DNA from: Rubrobacter tropicus
GTDB taxonomy: Bacteria > Actinomycetota > Rubrobacteria > Rubrobacterales > Rubrobacteraceae
Length of the DNA: 64,000 nt
Reading direction: 5' to 3'
Assembly (NCBI RefSeq): GCF_011492945.1
Contig: NZ_CP045120.1
Location: 1-64,000, forward strand
This document shows positions 52,380 through 59,899 of the stretch, in pieces (position 1 is the stretch's first letter; the number at the start of each line of letters is the position of its first letter). The translations under genes were made by a program, and so were the position numbers. Below the pieces are notes generated by a model. It did not search any database. It was given only the letters and a program-made list of their open reading frames with translations, and was not told the origin of the DNA.

Positions 52380-52865
52380 ATGTTGGCAGGCGCGCCCAGA
52401 ACCAACGCCACGCGGCCGGCACGCCGGTCGGCACGCCCGTCGAGGTACTGGACGGTGGCGAATCGCCGCTTCGGCAAAATCGGGGTGCTGACGGAGGACC
52501 CCGACGGTCGCGGGGAGGGGCTTCCGGTCTTCCGCTTTCAGGAAGAGGCGGAGATGTTCCTCTGGCTCCGGGGGTTGGGGGGCGGCTGGGAGGTCCGGGA
52601 GACCACGGCCGGGGAACTCGTCTCCCTGCTCTACGGACCTTGCGCACACGTTGGGCGGGTGATCCTCGATCCCCAGCCGAGGATCGAGGCCGGTGGGAAC
52701 GCCGAGCCCGAGAGCGTGAACCGGAAAAGATTCGTAACGACCGTCGTGGGGGCCCGGAGCTTCTCCGCCTTCCCCGGCCCGGTCGTGGCCGCCGCGGCGA
52801 TGGCGACCGGATCCGCCCCCGCTGTCTCGGGCGCCCTCGGGGCGCGCCGCTTTTGGCCCCGGTAG
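52380..52865 (+). CDS. Hypothetical protein (161 residues)
   Basis: The ATG at 52380 is chosen because GGGAGAGG is 8 bases upstream; the open frame begins at 52239 but lacks support. A small alpha/beta domain (KIGVLTEDPDGRGEGLPVFR, FQEEAEMFLWLRGLGG and WEVRETTAGELVSLLYGPCA) is followed by a less ordered Ala-rich C-terminus. No family recognised. Bases 52,866-53,001 after it are non-coding. Confidence 0.5.
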   Translation: MLAGAPRTNATRPARRSARPSRYWTVANRRFGKIGVLTEDPDGRGEGLPVFRFQEEAEMFLWLRGLGGGWEVRETTAGELVSLLYGPCAHVGRVILDPQPRIEAGGNAEPESVNRKRFVTTVVGARSFSAFPGPVVAAAAMATGSAPAVSGALGARRFWPR

Positions 52866-53001
52866 AACTTGCCGGGTGCGTGGTTGCCAACAATGGCGCA
52901 TGGGCGGCCCGGAGAAGGAGCTCGCCGGCGCGGCGGCCGTCGGGCGCGGTCCGGGCCCCCAGCCACGAGCCCCGCCACCGGATCCGTATGCGCATCGGAT
53001 C

Positions 53002-53044
53002 TTCACGCCCCCTTCACCGCTTCTTCACGACCGCGGGCTATCCT
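53002..53044 (+). promoter_or_regulatory. Triple TTCAC promoter (response-regulator type), copy 2
   Basis: TTCAC at 53002, 53013 and 53024 (11-bp period), then 10 bases, then TATCCT at 53039. Geometry is identical to copy 1. It drives the SHOCT gene pair and possibly the two-component genes that follow. Confidence 0.75.
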
Positions 53045-53172
53045 TTGCGCAGGAACGTTGGGCGGGTTCCGCCGGCCCCTTCGGGATCGAGGCTCGACCA
53101 GGGCTCACCCGGGGCAACGGTCTTGTGCGCCGGCGACGAGAAACGATGCCGATCGGGAGAGGTGGCGCTACG

Positions 53173-53652
53173 ATGATGGGTGGATTTGACGGCATGATGG
53201 ACGGCAACATGATGTGGGGTTGGGGTGCTTACGGCCTCGCCGGGGGGTTAACGAACGTGCTGCTCTTGATCGGCCTCCTGGGATTCGCGGCCTGGATCTC
53301 GTTCAGGGTGCTCGCCGACAACCGGCGCCGGAGAAGCGTATCCTACGCGCCCCGAGCGTCACCGGCCGAGGAGGTTCTCCGCGAACGCTTCGCCCGCGGC
53401 GAGATAGGCGCCGACGATCACGCCAGATGCCCGATGACCCTACAGAGGAACTTGCCCGTGGCACCCACGATGACTACTAGGGGCGCCGGCCGGGAGGCAA
53501 GCGCGGACGACCGTATCCACCCCCGGCGGTCCGTGCGGACGGCCCAACCTGAGGGGGTTATGCCCGTGATGACCGGGGCGGCGGCGCGAACGCTGCCCCG
53601 GTTAGTGCCCCGTTTGAGCATTGAGGCGAGGGGAGGCGGTGGCAAGCGATGA
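53173..53652 (+). CDS. SHOCT-domain membrane protein, copy 1 (altered C-terminus)
   Basis: About 159 residues; the ATG at 53173 follows GGGAGAGGTGG, while ATG at 53146 is an alternative. A Met/Gly start (MMGGFDGMMDGNMMWGWG) and one helix (VLLLIGLLGFAAWISFRVL) precede a SHOCT motif, SPAEEVLRERFARGEIGADD. The usual Tyr/Phe after it is His, and the domain is followed by ~75 residues without family likeness. The normal stop may have been lost. Its end overlaps SHOCT copy 2 as ATGA. SHOCT domains are short oligomerisation segments of membrane proteins. Confidence 0.65.
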   Translation: MMGGFDGMMDGNMMWGWGAYGLAGGLTNVLLLIGLLGFAAWISFRVLADNRRRRSVSYAPRASPAEEVLRERFARGEIGADDHARCPMTLQRNLPVAPTMTTRGAGREASADDRIHPRRSVRTAQPEGVMPVMTGAAARTLPRLVPRLSIEARGGGGKR

Positions 53653-53939
53653 TGGGCGGATGCGGCGTCCTCGGTCTCCTGGCGGGGCTGGTCGGCGTAC
53701 TGCTCTTCGCCGGCTTGCTTGGTGTGGTCGTCTTGGCCGCCATCGGCATCCTGCCCGCCCGGGGCGCTTTGAGCGGCCGTACCCAACCCCGGACCGACCC
53801 GGCCGAAGAGACCCTGCGGGGGCGCTTCGCCCGGGGAGAGGTGGGCGCAGAGGAGTTCGGGAAGGCGCTCGGGATCTTGCGCGGGGAGCCGGCGCACGGC
53901 GATTACGAGGATTTCGTTCGGGAGGCCGGGGAGCGGTGA
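53649..53939 (+). CDS. SHOCT-domain membrane protein, copy 2
   Basis: A 96-residue protein: one long helix (GLLAGLVGVLLFAGLLGVVV) and an intact SHOCT motif (DPAEETLRGRFARGEVGAEEF, written in part) near the C-terminus. Translationally coupled to copy 1. Likely a small oligomerising membrane protein; function unknown. The 160 bases to the response regulator hold no gene. Confidence 0.75.
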   Translation: MMGGCGVLGLLAGLVGVLLFAGLLGVVVLAAIGILPARGALSGRTQPRTDPAEETLRGRFARGEVGAEEFGKALGILRGEPAHGDYEDFVREAGER

Positions 53940-54102
53940 TTAGCGCCCCGCGCACGGCCTGCCCGGCACGCACCGTACCCTCCGCGCGCCCCTCGCCCGG
54001 GTCTCGAGGGCGCGGGGGCGAAGGTCGCATCCTCTGGGGCGGGCTTCGCGCCGGCCCTCTGGCCGCCTGCCGGCCAGAGGCGCGCGGCAGGGGGGGGCGA
54101 GG

Positions 54103-54819
54103 ATGAGCAGGCGCAAGATCCTGGTGGTGGACGACGAGCCCAAGCTGGTGAGGGTCGTGCGCGAGTACCTCGAGCACGACGGCTACCGGGTGGTCAGCGC
54201 CGGCGACGGGCGGGTGGCGCTCGAGCGGTTCCGCCAGGAGCGGCCCGACCTCGTCGTGCTCGACGTCATGCTTCCCGAGCTCGACGGGCTCGAGGTCTGC
54301 CGCCGCATCCGGCGGGATTCCGCGGTGCCGATCATCATGCTCACCGCCCGCGCCGAGGAGGTCGACGAGCTGATAGGGCTCGAGCTCGGCGCCGACGACT
54401 ACGTCGCCAAGCCGTTCAGCCCGCGCACCCTCCTGGCCCGCGTCCGCTCGGTGCTGCGGCGGGCCGTCCCCGCGGAGGAGTACGGAGCCGAAGGGGCCTC
54501 AGAGGCGCCGTTGTCGGTGGGGCCGCTGCGGGTGGACCCCTCCCGCCACGAGGCGACGTGGGACGGCGTGCCCCTGGCGCTCACCCCGACCGAGTTCCGG
54601 CTGCTCTCGGCCCTCGCCCGCAGGCCCGGGAGGGTCTTCGGGAGGCTGGAGCTGCTGGAGCGCATACAGGGCGAGGCCTACGCCGGCTACGAGCGCACGG
54701 TCGACGCCCACGTCAAGAACCTGCGCAAAAAGCTCGCGGGCGCGGGCGGGGACGGGGCCGCCGAGAGCGTCGCCACCGTGCCGGGCGTCGGCTACAAGCT
54801 GGAGGCGGGGCGTGCGTAG
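54103..54819 (+). CDS. OmpR-family response regulator
   Basis: A 238-residue regulator behind GGGGGGCGAGG. The receiver domain has VVDDEP, the phospho-acceptor Asp in LVVLDVMLPELDG and Lys in DDYVAKPF. The OmpR winged helix at the C-terminus has LTPTEFRLLSALARRPGRVF, ERTVDAHVKNLRKKL and VPGVGYKLE. It overlaps the kinase by 8 bases. The two TTCAC-repeat promoters upstream are good candidate targets, since OmpR-family dimers bind direct repeats with one-turn spacing. Confidence 0.93.
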   Translation: MSRRKILVVDDEPKLVRVVREYLEHDGYRVVSAGDGRVALERFRQERPDLVVLDVMLPELDGLEVCRRIRRDSAVPIIMLTARAEEVDELIGLELGADDYVAKPFSPRTLLARVRSVLRRAVPAEEYGAEGASEAPLSVGPLRVDPSRHEATWDGVPLALTPTEFRLLSALARRPGRVFGRLELLERIQGEAYAGYERTVDAHVKNLRKKLAGAGGDGAAESVATVPGVGYKLEAGRA

Positions 54820-56017
54820 CCTGCGCGCGAAGCTGCTGCTCGCGTTCTTGGGGGTGACCCTCGTGGCCGTGGGCGTGCTCGGCCTGCTGGTGGGCCGGTC
54901 CGCGAGCGGCGCGTTCGAGGACTACCTCGTCGGCCGCCAGACCGGGAACCTGGGCGAGATGGGACGCATGATGGACGAGATGATGGGGCCGGAGGCCAGC
55001 CGGCAGATGGTCGAGGAGGTGATCGGGCCGGCCGAGCGGGCGTACCTGGAGGCCATCGCCGGCTCCCTGTGGGTGGCCGGCGGTCTGGCCGTCCTGGCGG
55101 CGGTCGGGGTGGGCCTCTTGCTCGCCCGGCAGATCTCCGGCCCGCTGCGGGACCTGACGGCCGCCGCCCGTCGGGTGGCCGGCGGCGACCTGGAAGGGCG
55201 CGTCCCGGTCCGCTCGCGCGACGAGCTTGGGGAGCTTGCCGCGGCCTTCAACTCGATGGCCGAGGCGGTCGGCCGCCAGCAGGCGCTCAGGCGCCGGATG
55301 GCCGCCGACGTCGCCCACGAGCTGCGCACGCCTTTGGCGGTCATCCAGGCGGACCTCGAGGCGATGCTCGACGGGGTCCGTCCGCTCTCGGCCGAGGCCG
55401 TGGCCGACGTTCACGGGGAGACGCGTCTGCTCTCCCGGCTGATCGACGACCTGCGCGACCTCTCGCTGGCGGAGACCGGGCAGCTGCCCCTGCGCAGGGA
55501 GCCGACGGGCCTCGGCGAGCTGGCGCGCACGAGCGCCGCGCGCTTCGCCCCGCGCGCCGAGGAGAGGGGCGTCGGACTGGAGGTCGAGGCGGCGGGGGAC
55601 CTCCCGCGTGCCGACGTCGACCCAGACCGGATCTCCCAGGTCTTGGGCAACCTCCTGGAGAACGCGCTGCGCCACACGCCGCCGGGCGGGAGGGTAACGC
55701 TGCGGGTCGGGCCGGCCTCGCGGCCGGCGACGCTCGAGGCGACGGTCAGCGACACCGGTTCGGGGATCCCGTCCGAGCACCTGCCGAACGTCTTCGAGCA
55801 CTTCTACCGCGCCGACGGCGCGAGGTCGCGGAGAGACGGCGGAAGCGGCATCGGGCTCGCGGTCGTCAAGCAGCTGGTCGAGGCGCACGGCGGCCGGGTG
55901 TGGGCGGAGAGCGCGCCGGGGCAGGGGTCGACCTTCGGCCTCTCGCTGCCCGCCGCCCCCCCATCGGACGCCCAACCCGCCAACCACGACAAGGAATCGC
56001 AAAATGGCCGCGTGTAG
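54812..56017 (+). CDS. Sensor histidine kinase with short Met-rich sensor loop
   Basis: A 401-residue kinase from a GTG inside the regulator's end. Two membrane helices (~8-28 and 85-105) bracket a ~55-residue external loop with Met clusters (GEMGRMMDEMMGPEASRQM). HAMP follows (~106-158), the phospho-acceptor His is in VAHELRTPLAVIQADLE, and the ATP lid has NLLENALRHT, DTGSGIP and GGSGIGLAVVKQLVEAHGG. Met clusters outside the membrane suggest Cu(I)/Ag(I) sensing rather than phosphate, but this is inference. Its end overlaps the next small gene. Confidence 0.92.
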   Translation: MRSLRAKLLLAFLGVTLVAVGVLGLLVGRSASGAFEDYLVGRQTGNLGEMGRMMDEMMGPEASRQMVEEVIGPAERAYLEAIAGSLWVAGGLAVLAAVGVGLLLARQISGPLRDLTAAARRVAGGDLEGRVPVRSRDELGELAAAFNSMAEAVGRQQALRRRMAADVAHELRTPLAVIQADLEAMLDGVRPLSAEAVADVHGETRLLSRLIDDLRDLSLAETGQLPLRREPTGLGELARTSAARFAPRAEERGVGLEVEAAGDLPRADVDPDRISQVLGNLLENALRHTPPGGRVTLRVGPASRPATLEATVSDTGSGIPSEHLPNVFEHFYRADGARSRRDGGSGIGLAVVKQLVEAHGGRVWAESAPGQGSTFGLSLPAAPPSDAQPANHDKESQNGRV

Positions 56018-56345
56018 CGGGCTTCGCCCGGCCGCCTTGCCCTTGCGGCGCCGCGCGTGCCTGGTCTTGCTCGCGGTCCTCGTCGCCGCGTTCGTGACGC
56101 TCTACCCGTCCTTAGGGGTCGCGCACGACTCCTGCGGACCCGGGGAATGCCCGCAGGCCGCGCACGCGGGCGTCGTGGACTCGGGGTGCCTCGGGGCGCC
56201 CTGCGCGGCCGCCGTGCTCGCGGCGCCCTACGCGGTGTCCGTCCTTGGCGCTCTCTCTAGCCGCCGTCCCTTCCTGGAACCGCGCCCCGACGAGGCGTAC
56301 CTGCCTCCCGACCCCTGGCCTCCGAGACCCTCACCCGGCCGGTAA
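56004..56345 (+). CDS. Small exported Cys/His-rich protein, paralogue 3
   Basis: A 113-residue protein starting inside the kinase's end. A signal-like helix (LVLLAVLVAAFVTLYPSLG), then HDSCGPGECPQAAHAG with two Cys and two His, a further Cys pair (SGCLGAPC), a second helix and the proline-rich end EAYLPPDPWPPR. Paralogues at 27440 and 30565 have the same order. Coupling to the kinase makes it a plausible periplasm-side metal sensor partner or carrier. Confidence 0.65.
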   Translation: MAACSGLRPAALPLRRRACLVLLAVLVAAFVTLYPSLGVAHDSCGPGECPQAAHAGVVDSGCLGAPCAAAVLAAPYAVSVLGALSSRRPFLEPRPDEAYLPPDPWPPRPSPGR

Positions 56346-56536
56346 CCGACCGCTCCGTCCAGGAGCGGTAGCTCCGGAGAGGCTCGCCGTCGAACGCCGG
56401 GCGCACCGGCGTGCTCGCCGGGGACGGATCGTATCGTCCTCTGGCCGCTCGCTTCGCCCGGGTGGGATGACCGTCGCAGCGCGCGGACCTTTCGGGGCCT
56501 GCCGCCTCGTCGGGGCGTCCCGCAACCGGAGACGGC

Positions 56537-56573
56537 GGGCGCAAAACCGAGGGCGCAAAACCGAGGGCGCAAA
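56537..56573 (+). repeat. 14-bp tandem repeat before the thiol-redox operon
   Basis: GGGCGCAAAACCGA is repeated twice in full and then in part (37 bases). It lies ~60 bases before the next gene's start. The rest of 56,346-56,632 has no gene. Confidence 0.7.
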
Positions 56574-56632
56574 GCGCGCGAGCCGCGCGTGGCGCGCCAG
56601 TTCACGCCTTATTTTCTTGGGAGGACTACGCA

Positions 56633-57031
56633 ATGAAGATGTTGAAGATGTGTCTCAATTGGAAGGTGATCGCCGGTTTGGCGGCGCTGGGGGTAGGAAC
56701 CTACGTCGTTGCCCCGAACCTTGCGGCGGCGGCCCTCCCGCTCCTGCTGCTCGCGATCTGCCCGCTGTCGATGGTGCTCATGATGTGGGGCATGCAGCGG
56801 GGCGGGGGCGCGGAAGGCCGGGCGCCGCGAGAGGTAAACGAGGCGGACGCCGGCCTGACGCGCGAAGAGCACCTCGCCCGGCTGCGGACCGAGCAGGCGG
56901 ACCTGGCCGGCCGGATCGGCGAGCTCGAGCGGGACGAGCCGCGGGCGGGCGACCGCGAGCGCCGGGGCGCGCACGGCGCCGCGGACCGCACGGCGGACCA
57001 CACCGCGGACGCCGAGGGGGGCATCCGGTAG
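56633..57031 (+). CDS. Membrane protein starting the thiol-redox operon (DUF2933-like)
   Basis: A 132-residue protein behind TTGGGAGGAC. Two close helices (WKVIAGLAALGVGTYVVAP and LPLLLLAICPLSMVLMMWGM) with one Cys, followed by a charged helical tail. The pattern resembles DUF2933-type small membrane proteins found in metal-resistance operons. Its stop abuts the CcdA-like gene. Confidence 0.65.
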   Translation: MKMLKMCLNWKVIAGLAALGVGTYVVAPNLAAAALPLLLLAICPLSMVLMMWGMQRGGGAEGRAPREVNEADAGLTREEHLARLRTEQADLAGRIGELERDEPRAGDRERRGAHGAADRTADHTADAEGGIR

Positions 57032-57994
57032 ATGGACAGCAGCAGCAGCAGCATCTTCTTCGGCGGCTCGGTGATAGCGGCGACCGTGGCGGGCGTGATC
57101 GCCCTGTTCGCCCCCTGCTGCATCTCCGTGATGCTCCCCGCCTATTTCGCCAGCTCCTTCAAGAACCGCGGCGTGCTCGTCGCGATGACCTTCCTGTTCG
57201 CCGCCGGCATAGCGACGGTCATCCTCCCGCTCGCCATGGGGGCGTCGGTCCTGCGCCAGCTGTTCACGACCCAGCACACCCCGATCTACGTCGCCGGCGG
57301 CCTCCTCATGCTGGGCCTGGGGGCGTACACCCTGCTCGGCGGCGAGCTGCACATCCCGGTGCCGGGCCGCAGGGCCGGCGGGAAGGGCGGGCCCTTGAGC
57401 GTCTACACCATGGGCGTCTTCTCGGGCGTGGCCAGCTCGTGCTGCGCGCCGGTTTTGGCCGGCGTGATCGCCCTCTCCAGCGTCGCGTCCTCGTTCGGGC
57501 TCGCCCTGGGCCTTGGGGCCTCGTACGTGTTCGGGATGGTCGCCCCGCTTTTCTTGATCTCGCTCCTCTGGGAGCGTTTCGACTGGGGCAAGAGCCGCCT
57601 GTTCAGGCCCAGGACCTTCTCCTACCGGATCGGGCCCCTGCCGGAGCGCACGATCACGGGGACGAGCCTCGCCAGCGGCCTCCTGCTCGTCCTCATGGCG
57701 GTTGCCACGCTGTACGTGGGGCTCGCATACGACTCGATGCCGGCCTCCAGCGGCTGGCAGGCGAACCTCTCCGCCGACCTCGAGCACTACGGCCGCGTGG
57801 TCACGGAGGCCCTCTCGTGGGTGCCGGGATGGGCCGGCGGCGCCCTCCTGTTGGCCGCCGCGGCGCTCCTCGCGTGGCGCGCGCTCCGGCAGGTGAGCCC
57901 CGACGAGACGGCGCCGTCAGAGCAACGCGAAGAACACGAAGAATCCAAAGAACAAGAAGAGAAGGAGGAGACCATTGAGTACAGGGACGCCTAA
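57032..57994 (+). CDS. CcdA/DsbD-like thiol-transfer membrane protein
   Basis: A 320-residue protein starting directly after the previous stop. About seven helices; the Cys pairs FAPCCISVMLPAYFASSF and SSCCAPVLAG occupy the positions of the two membrane Cys of CcdA/DsbD, which pass reducing power outward. The double-Cys arrangement (CC in both) is not the usual one. The C-terminus is a Glu/Lys-rich tail. Electron supply to external thioredoxin-like partners (the next two genes) is the likely job. Confidence 0.82.
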   Translation: MDSSSSSIFFGGSVIAATVAGVIALFAPCCISVMLPAYFASSFKNRGVLVAMTFLFAAGIATVILPLAMGASVLRQLFTTQHTPIYVAGGLLMLGLGAYTLLGGELHIPVPGRRAGGKGGPLSVYTMGVFSGVASSCCAPVLAGVIALSSVASSFGLALGLGASYVFGMVAPLFLISLLWERFDWGKSRLFRPRTFSYRIGPLPERTITGTSLASGLLLVLMAVATLYVGLAYDSMPASSGWQANLSADLEHYGRVVTEALSWVPGWAGGALLLAAAALLAWRALRQVSPDETAPSEQREEHEESKEQEEKEETIEYRDA

Positions 57995-58682
57995 GACCAG
58001 CGACAAGGCCAAGAAGACCACGCCCAAGAAGCCCAAGACCGTCCGGAGGGGCCCAGGCTTAGGCCTCGTGCTCGTCTTCGCCGCGATACTGCTGCCGGCG
58101 GTCGCCGGCCTCGGGGCCATCTTCGTCCTCAGCGCCCCCGAGCAGCCGGCCTCGGCGGGCGGCCAGGCGGGCAGGTACCCCATTCAGGTCGGCGACCCCG
58201 GCCCGGGCGAGGAGGCCCCGCCCATGAAGCTCGAGTCGGCCCAGGGCGACACCTTCGACCTCTCCCAAAAGCGCGGCGAGACCGTGCTCCTGTACTTCCA
58301 GGAGGGGCTCGGCTGCCAGCCGTGCTGGGACCAGATCAGGGACATAGAGGCCAACATGGGCGGGTTCGAGGAGCTCGGCATAGACGAGGTCGCAAGCATC
58401 ACGAACAACCCCCCCGACGCCCTGGAGCAGAAGGTCGAGGACGAGGGCATCTCCACGCCCGTTCTGACCGACCCGAACCTCGCCGCCTCGAAGACCTACG
58501 ACACCAACAGCTACGGGATGATGGGGGGGTCCACCAACGGCCACACGTTCATCGTCGTCGGGCCCGACGGCGAGATAAGGTGGCGGGCGGACTACGGCGG
58601 CGCCCCGGACTACACGATGTACGTGCCGGCCCCGGACCTCCTCGCGGACATGCGCGCGGGGCTCGAGAAGGGGTCGTCGTAG
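57975..58682 (+). CDS. Redoxin (thiol peroxidase/TlpA-like), membrane-anchored
   Basis: A 235-residue protein from a TTG behind AGGAGGAG, inside the end of the CcdA-like gene. One anchor helix (~28-50) then a redoxin domain: VLLYFQEGLGCQPCWDQI with a CxxC active site, then STPVLTDPNLAASKTYDTNS and TFIVVGPDGEIRWRADYGG. It probably reduces disulfides or peroxides outside the membrane, using electrons from the CcdA-like protein. Confidence 0.83.
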   Translation: MSTGTPKTSDKAKKTTPKKPKTVRRGPGLGLVLVFAAILLPAVAGLGAIFVLSAPEQPASAGGQAGRYPIQVGDPGPGEEAPPMKLESAQGDTFDLSQKRGETVLLYFQEGLGCQPCWDQIRDIEANMGGFEELGIDEVASITNNPPDALEQKVEDEGISTPVLTDPNLAASKTYDTNSYGMMGGSTNGHTFIVVGPDGEIRWRADYGGAPDYTMYVPAPDLLADMRAGLEKGSS

Positions 58683-58966
58683 TGGTGGAGGTGACGCTCC
58701 TTACCCAGGAGCACTGCGCGTTCTGCGAGCAGGCCAAGGAGGTGCTCGGGCGCCTCTCGGGCGAGTACCCGATCTCGGTGAGGGAGCTCGACTTGGCCAC
58801 GCCCGAGGGCCAGGAGCTCGCCTGGCACGGCGGGGTTATGTTCCCGCCGGGGATCTTCGTCGCCGGCGTGCCCTTCTCCTACGGCCGGCCCTCGGAAAAG
58901 AAGCTCCGGAGCGAGCTCGAACGGCGGCTGGCCCAAAGGGAGGCCCGGGGGGAGGATAAGCGTTGA
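58682..58966 (+). CDS. Glutaredoxin-like thiol protein
   Basis: A 94-residue protein; GTG at 58682 overlaps the previous stop, GTG at 58685 is an alternative. TLLTQEHCAFCEQAKEVL holds the CxxC site, and GGVMFPPGIFVAGVPFSYG the cis-Pro strand. It lacks an export signal, so it may be cytosolic or work at the membrane's inner face, handing electrons to the CcdA-like protein. It is coupled to lgt by TTGA. Confidence 0.82.
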   Translation: MVEVTLLTQEHCAFCEQAKEVLGRLSGEYPISVRELDLATPEGQELAWHGGVMFPPGIFVAGVPFSYGRPSEKKLRSELERRLAQREARGEDKR

Positions 58967-59814
58967 ACGGCATCGAGATCGGCGTAAACCCCATGATCGG
59001 CCACTTCGGGCCCTTCATGCCGACCTGGTACGGGCTGCTCGTCGCGCTGGCGGTCGCCGCCGGCTGGTGGCTCGGGGTGCGCGAGGCCCGCAGGCGGGGC
59101 CTCGACACCGAGAAGATGCGGTCGATGATCCTCTGGGGCCTGCTCGGCGGCGTGATCGGCGCGCGGCTCTTCCACGTGGTGGACCGCTGGGACCTCTACG
59201 CGGGCGAGCCCGCGCGGGCCCTGTACGTGTGGGAGGGCGGGCTGGCCGTCTACGGCGGCCTGATCGGGGGCGTCCTCGCCGGCCTCGTCTACGCGCGGCT
59301 GGCCGGCCTCCCGTTCTGGAAGACGGCGGACGCGGCGGCCCCGGGCCTGATCCTGGGCCAGGGCCTCGGGCGCCTGGCCTGCATCCCGAACGGCGACGCC
59401 ACGGGCGCCCCCGCGGACGTCCCGTGGGCCTTCGTCTACACCAACCCGGCGTCCATGGTCCCCCCGGAGCTGCTCGGCGAGCCCCTCCACCCCTACCCCG
59501 TTTACGAGCTGCTCTTCGACCTCGCGCTCCTGGGGCTGTTGTGGTCCTTGCGCGGCGTCTACAAGACCGACGGGCTGCTCTTCGTCACCTACGCCGGGGT
59601 CTACGCCGCCGGGCGCTTCCTGCTCACGTTCTTCCGGACGGAGCAGGTCTGGTTCTTCGGCCTGCAGGAGGCCCAGGCGGTCTCCCTCGCGGTGCTGGTG
59701 ATCCTCGTCCCGCTTCTCGCCTGGCGGTTGCGGGCCAGGGGGACGGCCGCTTCCGGGCGGGGCGGCGGCCGCGATCTAAAGAACGCGGCCCCCAAGGGAG
59801 GGTCCGCGGGATGA
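58963..59814 (+). CDS. lgt: Prolipoprotein diacylglyceryl transferase Lgt family
   Basis: A 283-residue polytopic protein from a TTG overlapping the glutaredoxin stop. The family signature appears as GQGLGRLACIPNGDATG; canonical Lgt has GRxGNFxNGE here, so the signature is divergent (Ala-Cys replacing Asn-Phe, Asp replacing Glu). Conserved GGLAVYGGLIGG and YELLFDLALL fit Lgt. It adds diacylglycerol to lipobox Cys of prolipoproteins. Since a chromosomal lgt is essential, this may be a second copy serving local lipoproteins such as the sulfatase or phosphatase. Confidence 0.88.
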   Translation: MNGIEIGVNPMIGHFGPFMPTWYGLLVALAVAAGWWLGVREARRRGLDTEKMRSMILWGLLGGVIGARLFHVVDRWDLYAGEPARALYVWEGGLAVYGGLIGGVLAGLVYARLAGLPFWKTADAAAPGLILGQGLGRLACIPNGDATGAPADVPWAFVYTNPASMVPPELLGEPLHPYPVYELLFDLALLGLLWSLRGVYKTDGLLFVTYAGVYAAGRFLLTFFRTEQVWFFGLQEAQAVSLAVLVILVPLLAWRLRARGTAASGRGGGRDLKNAAPKGGSAG

Positions 59815-59894
59815 ACGCGCCGCGGATGCGCCACGACCAGAAACCGGCGACGGCCCCGGCAAGATCACCGAATCCACACCAAGCGGGGGGGTAA
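59811..59894 (+). CDS. Possible coupled micro-protein (27 residues)
   Basis: The ATG overlaps the lgt stop (ATGA) and follows AAGGGAGG. The peptide is polar with basic residues and prolines (MNAPRMRHDQKPATAPARSP). Coupling and ribosome site suggest translation; function unknown. The VanW gene starts 5 bases later. Confidence 0.35.
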   Translation: MNAPRMRHDQKPATAPARSPNPHQAGG

Positions 59895-59899
59895 CCACC

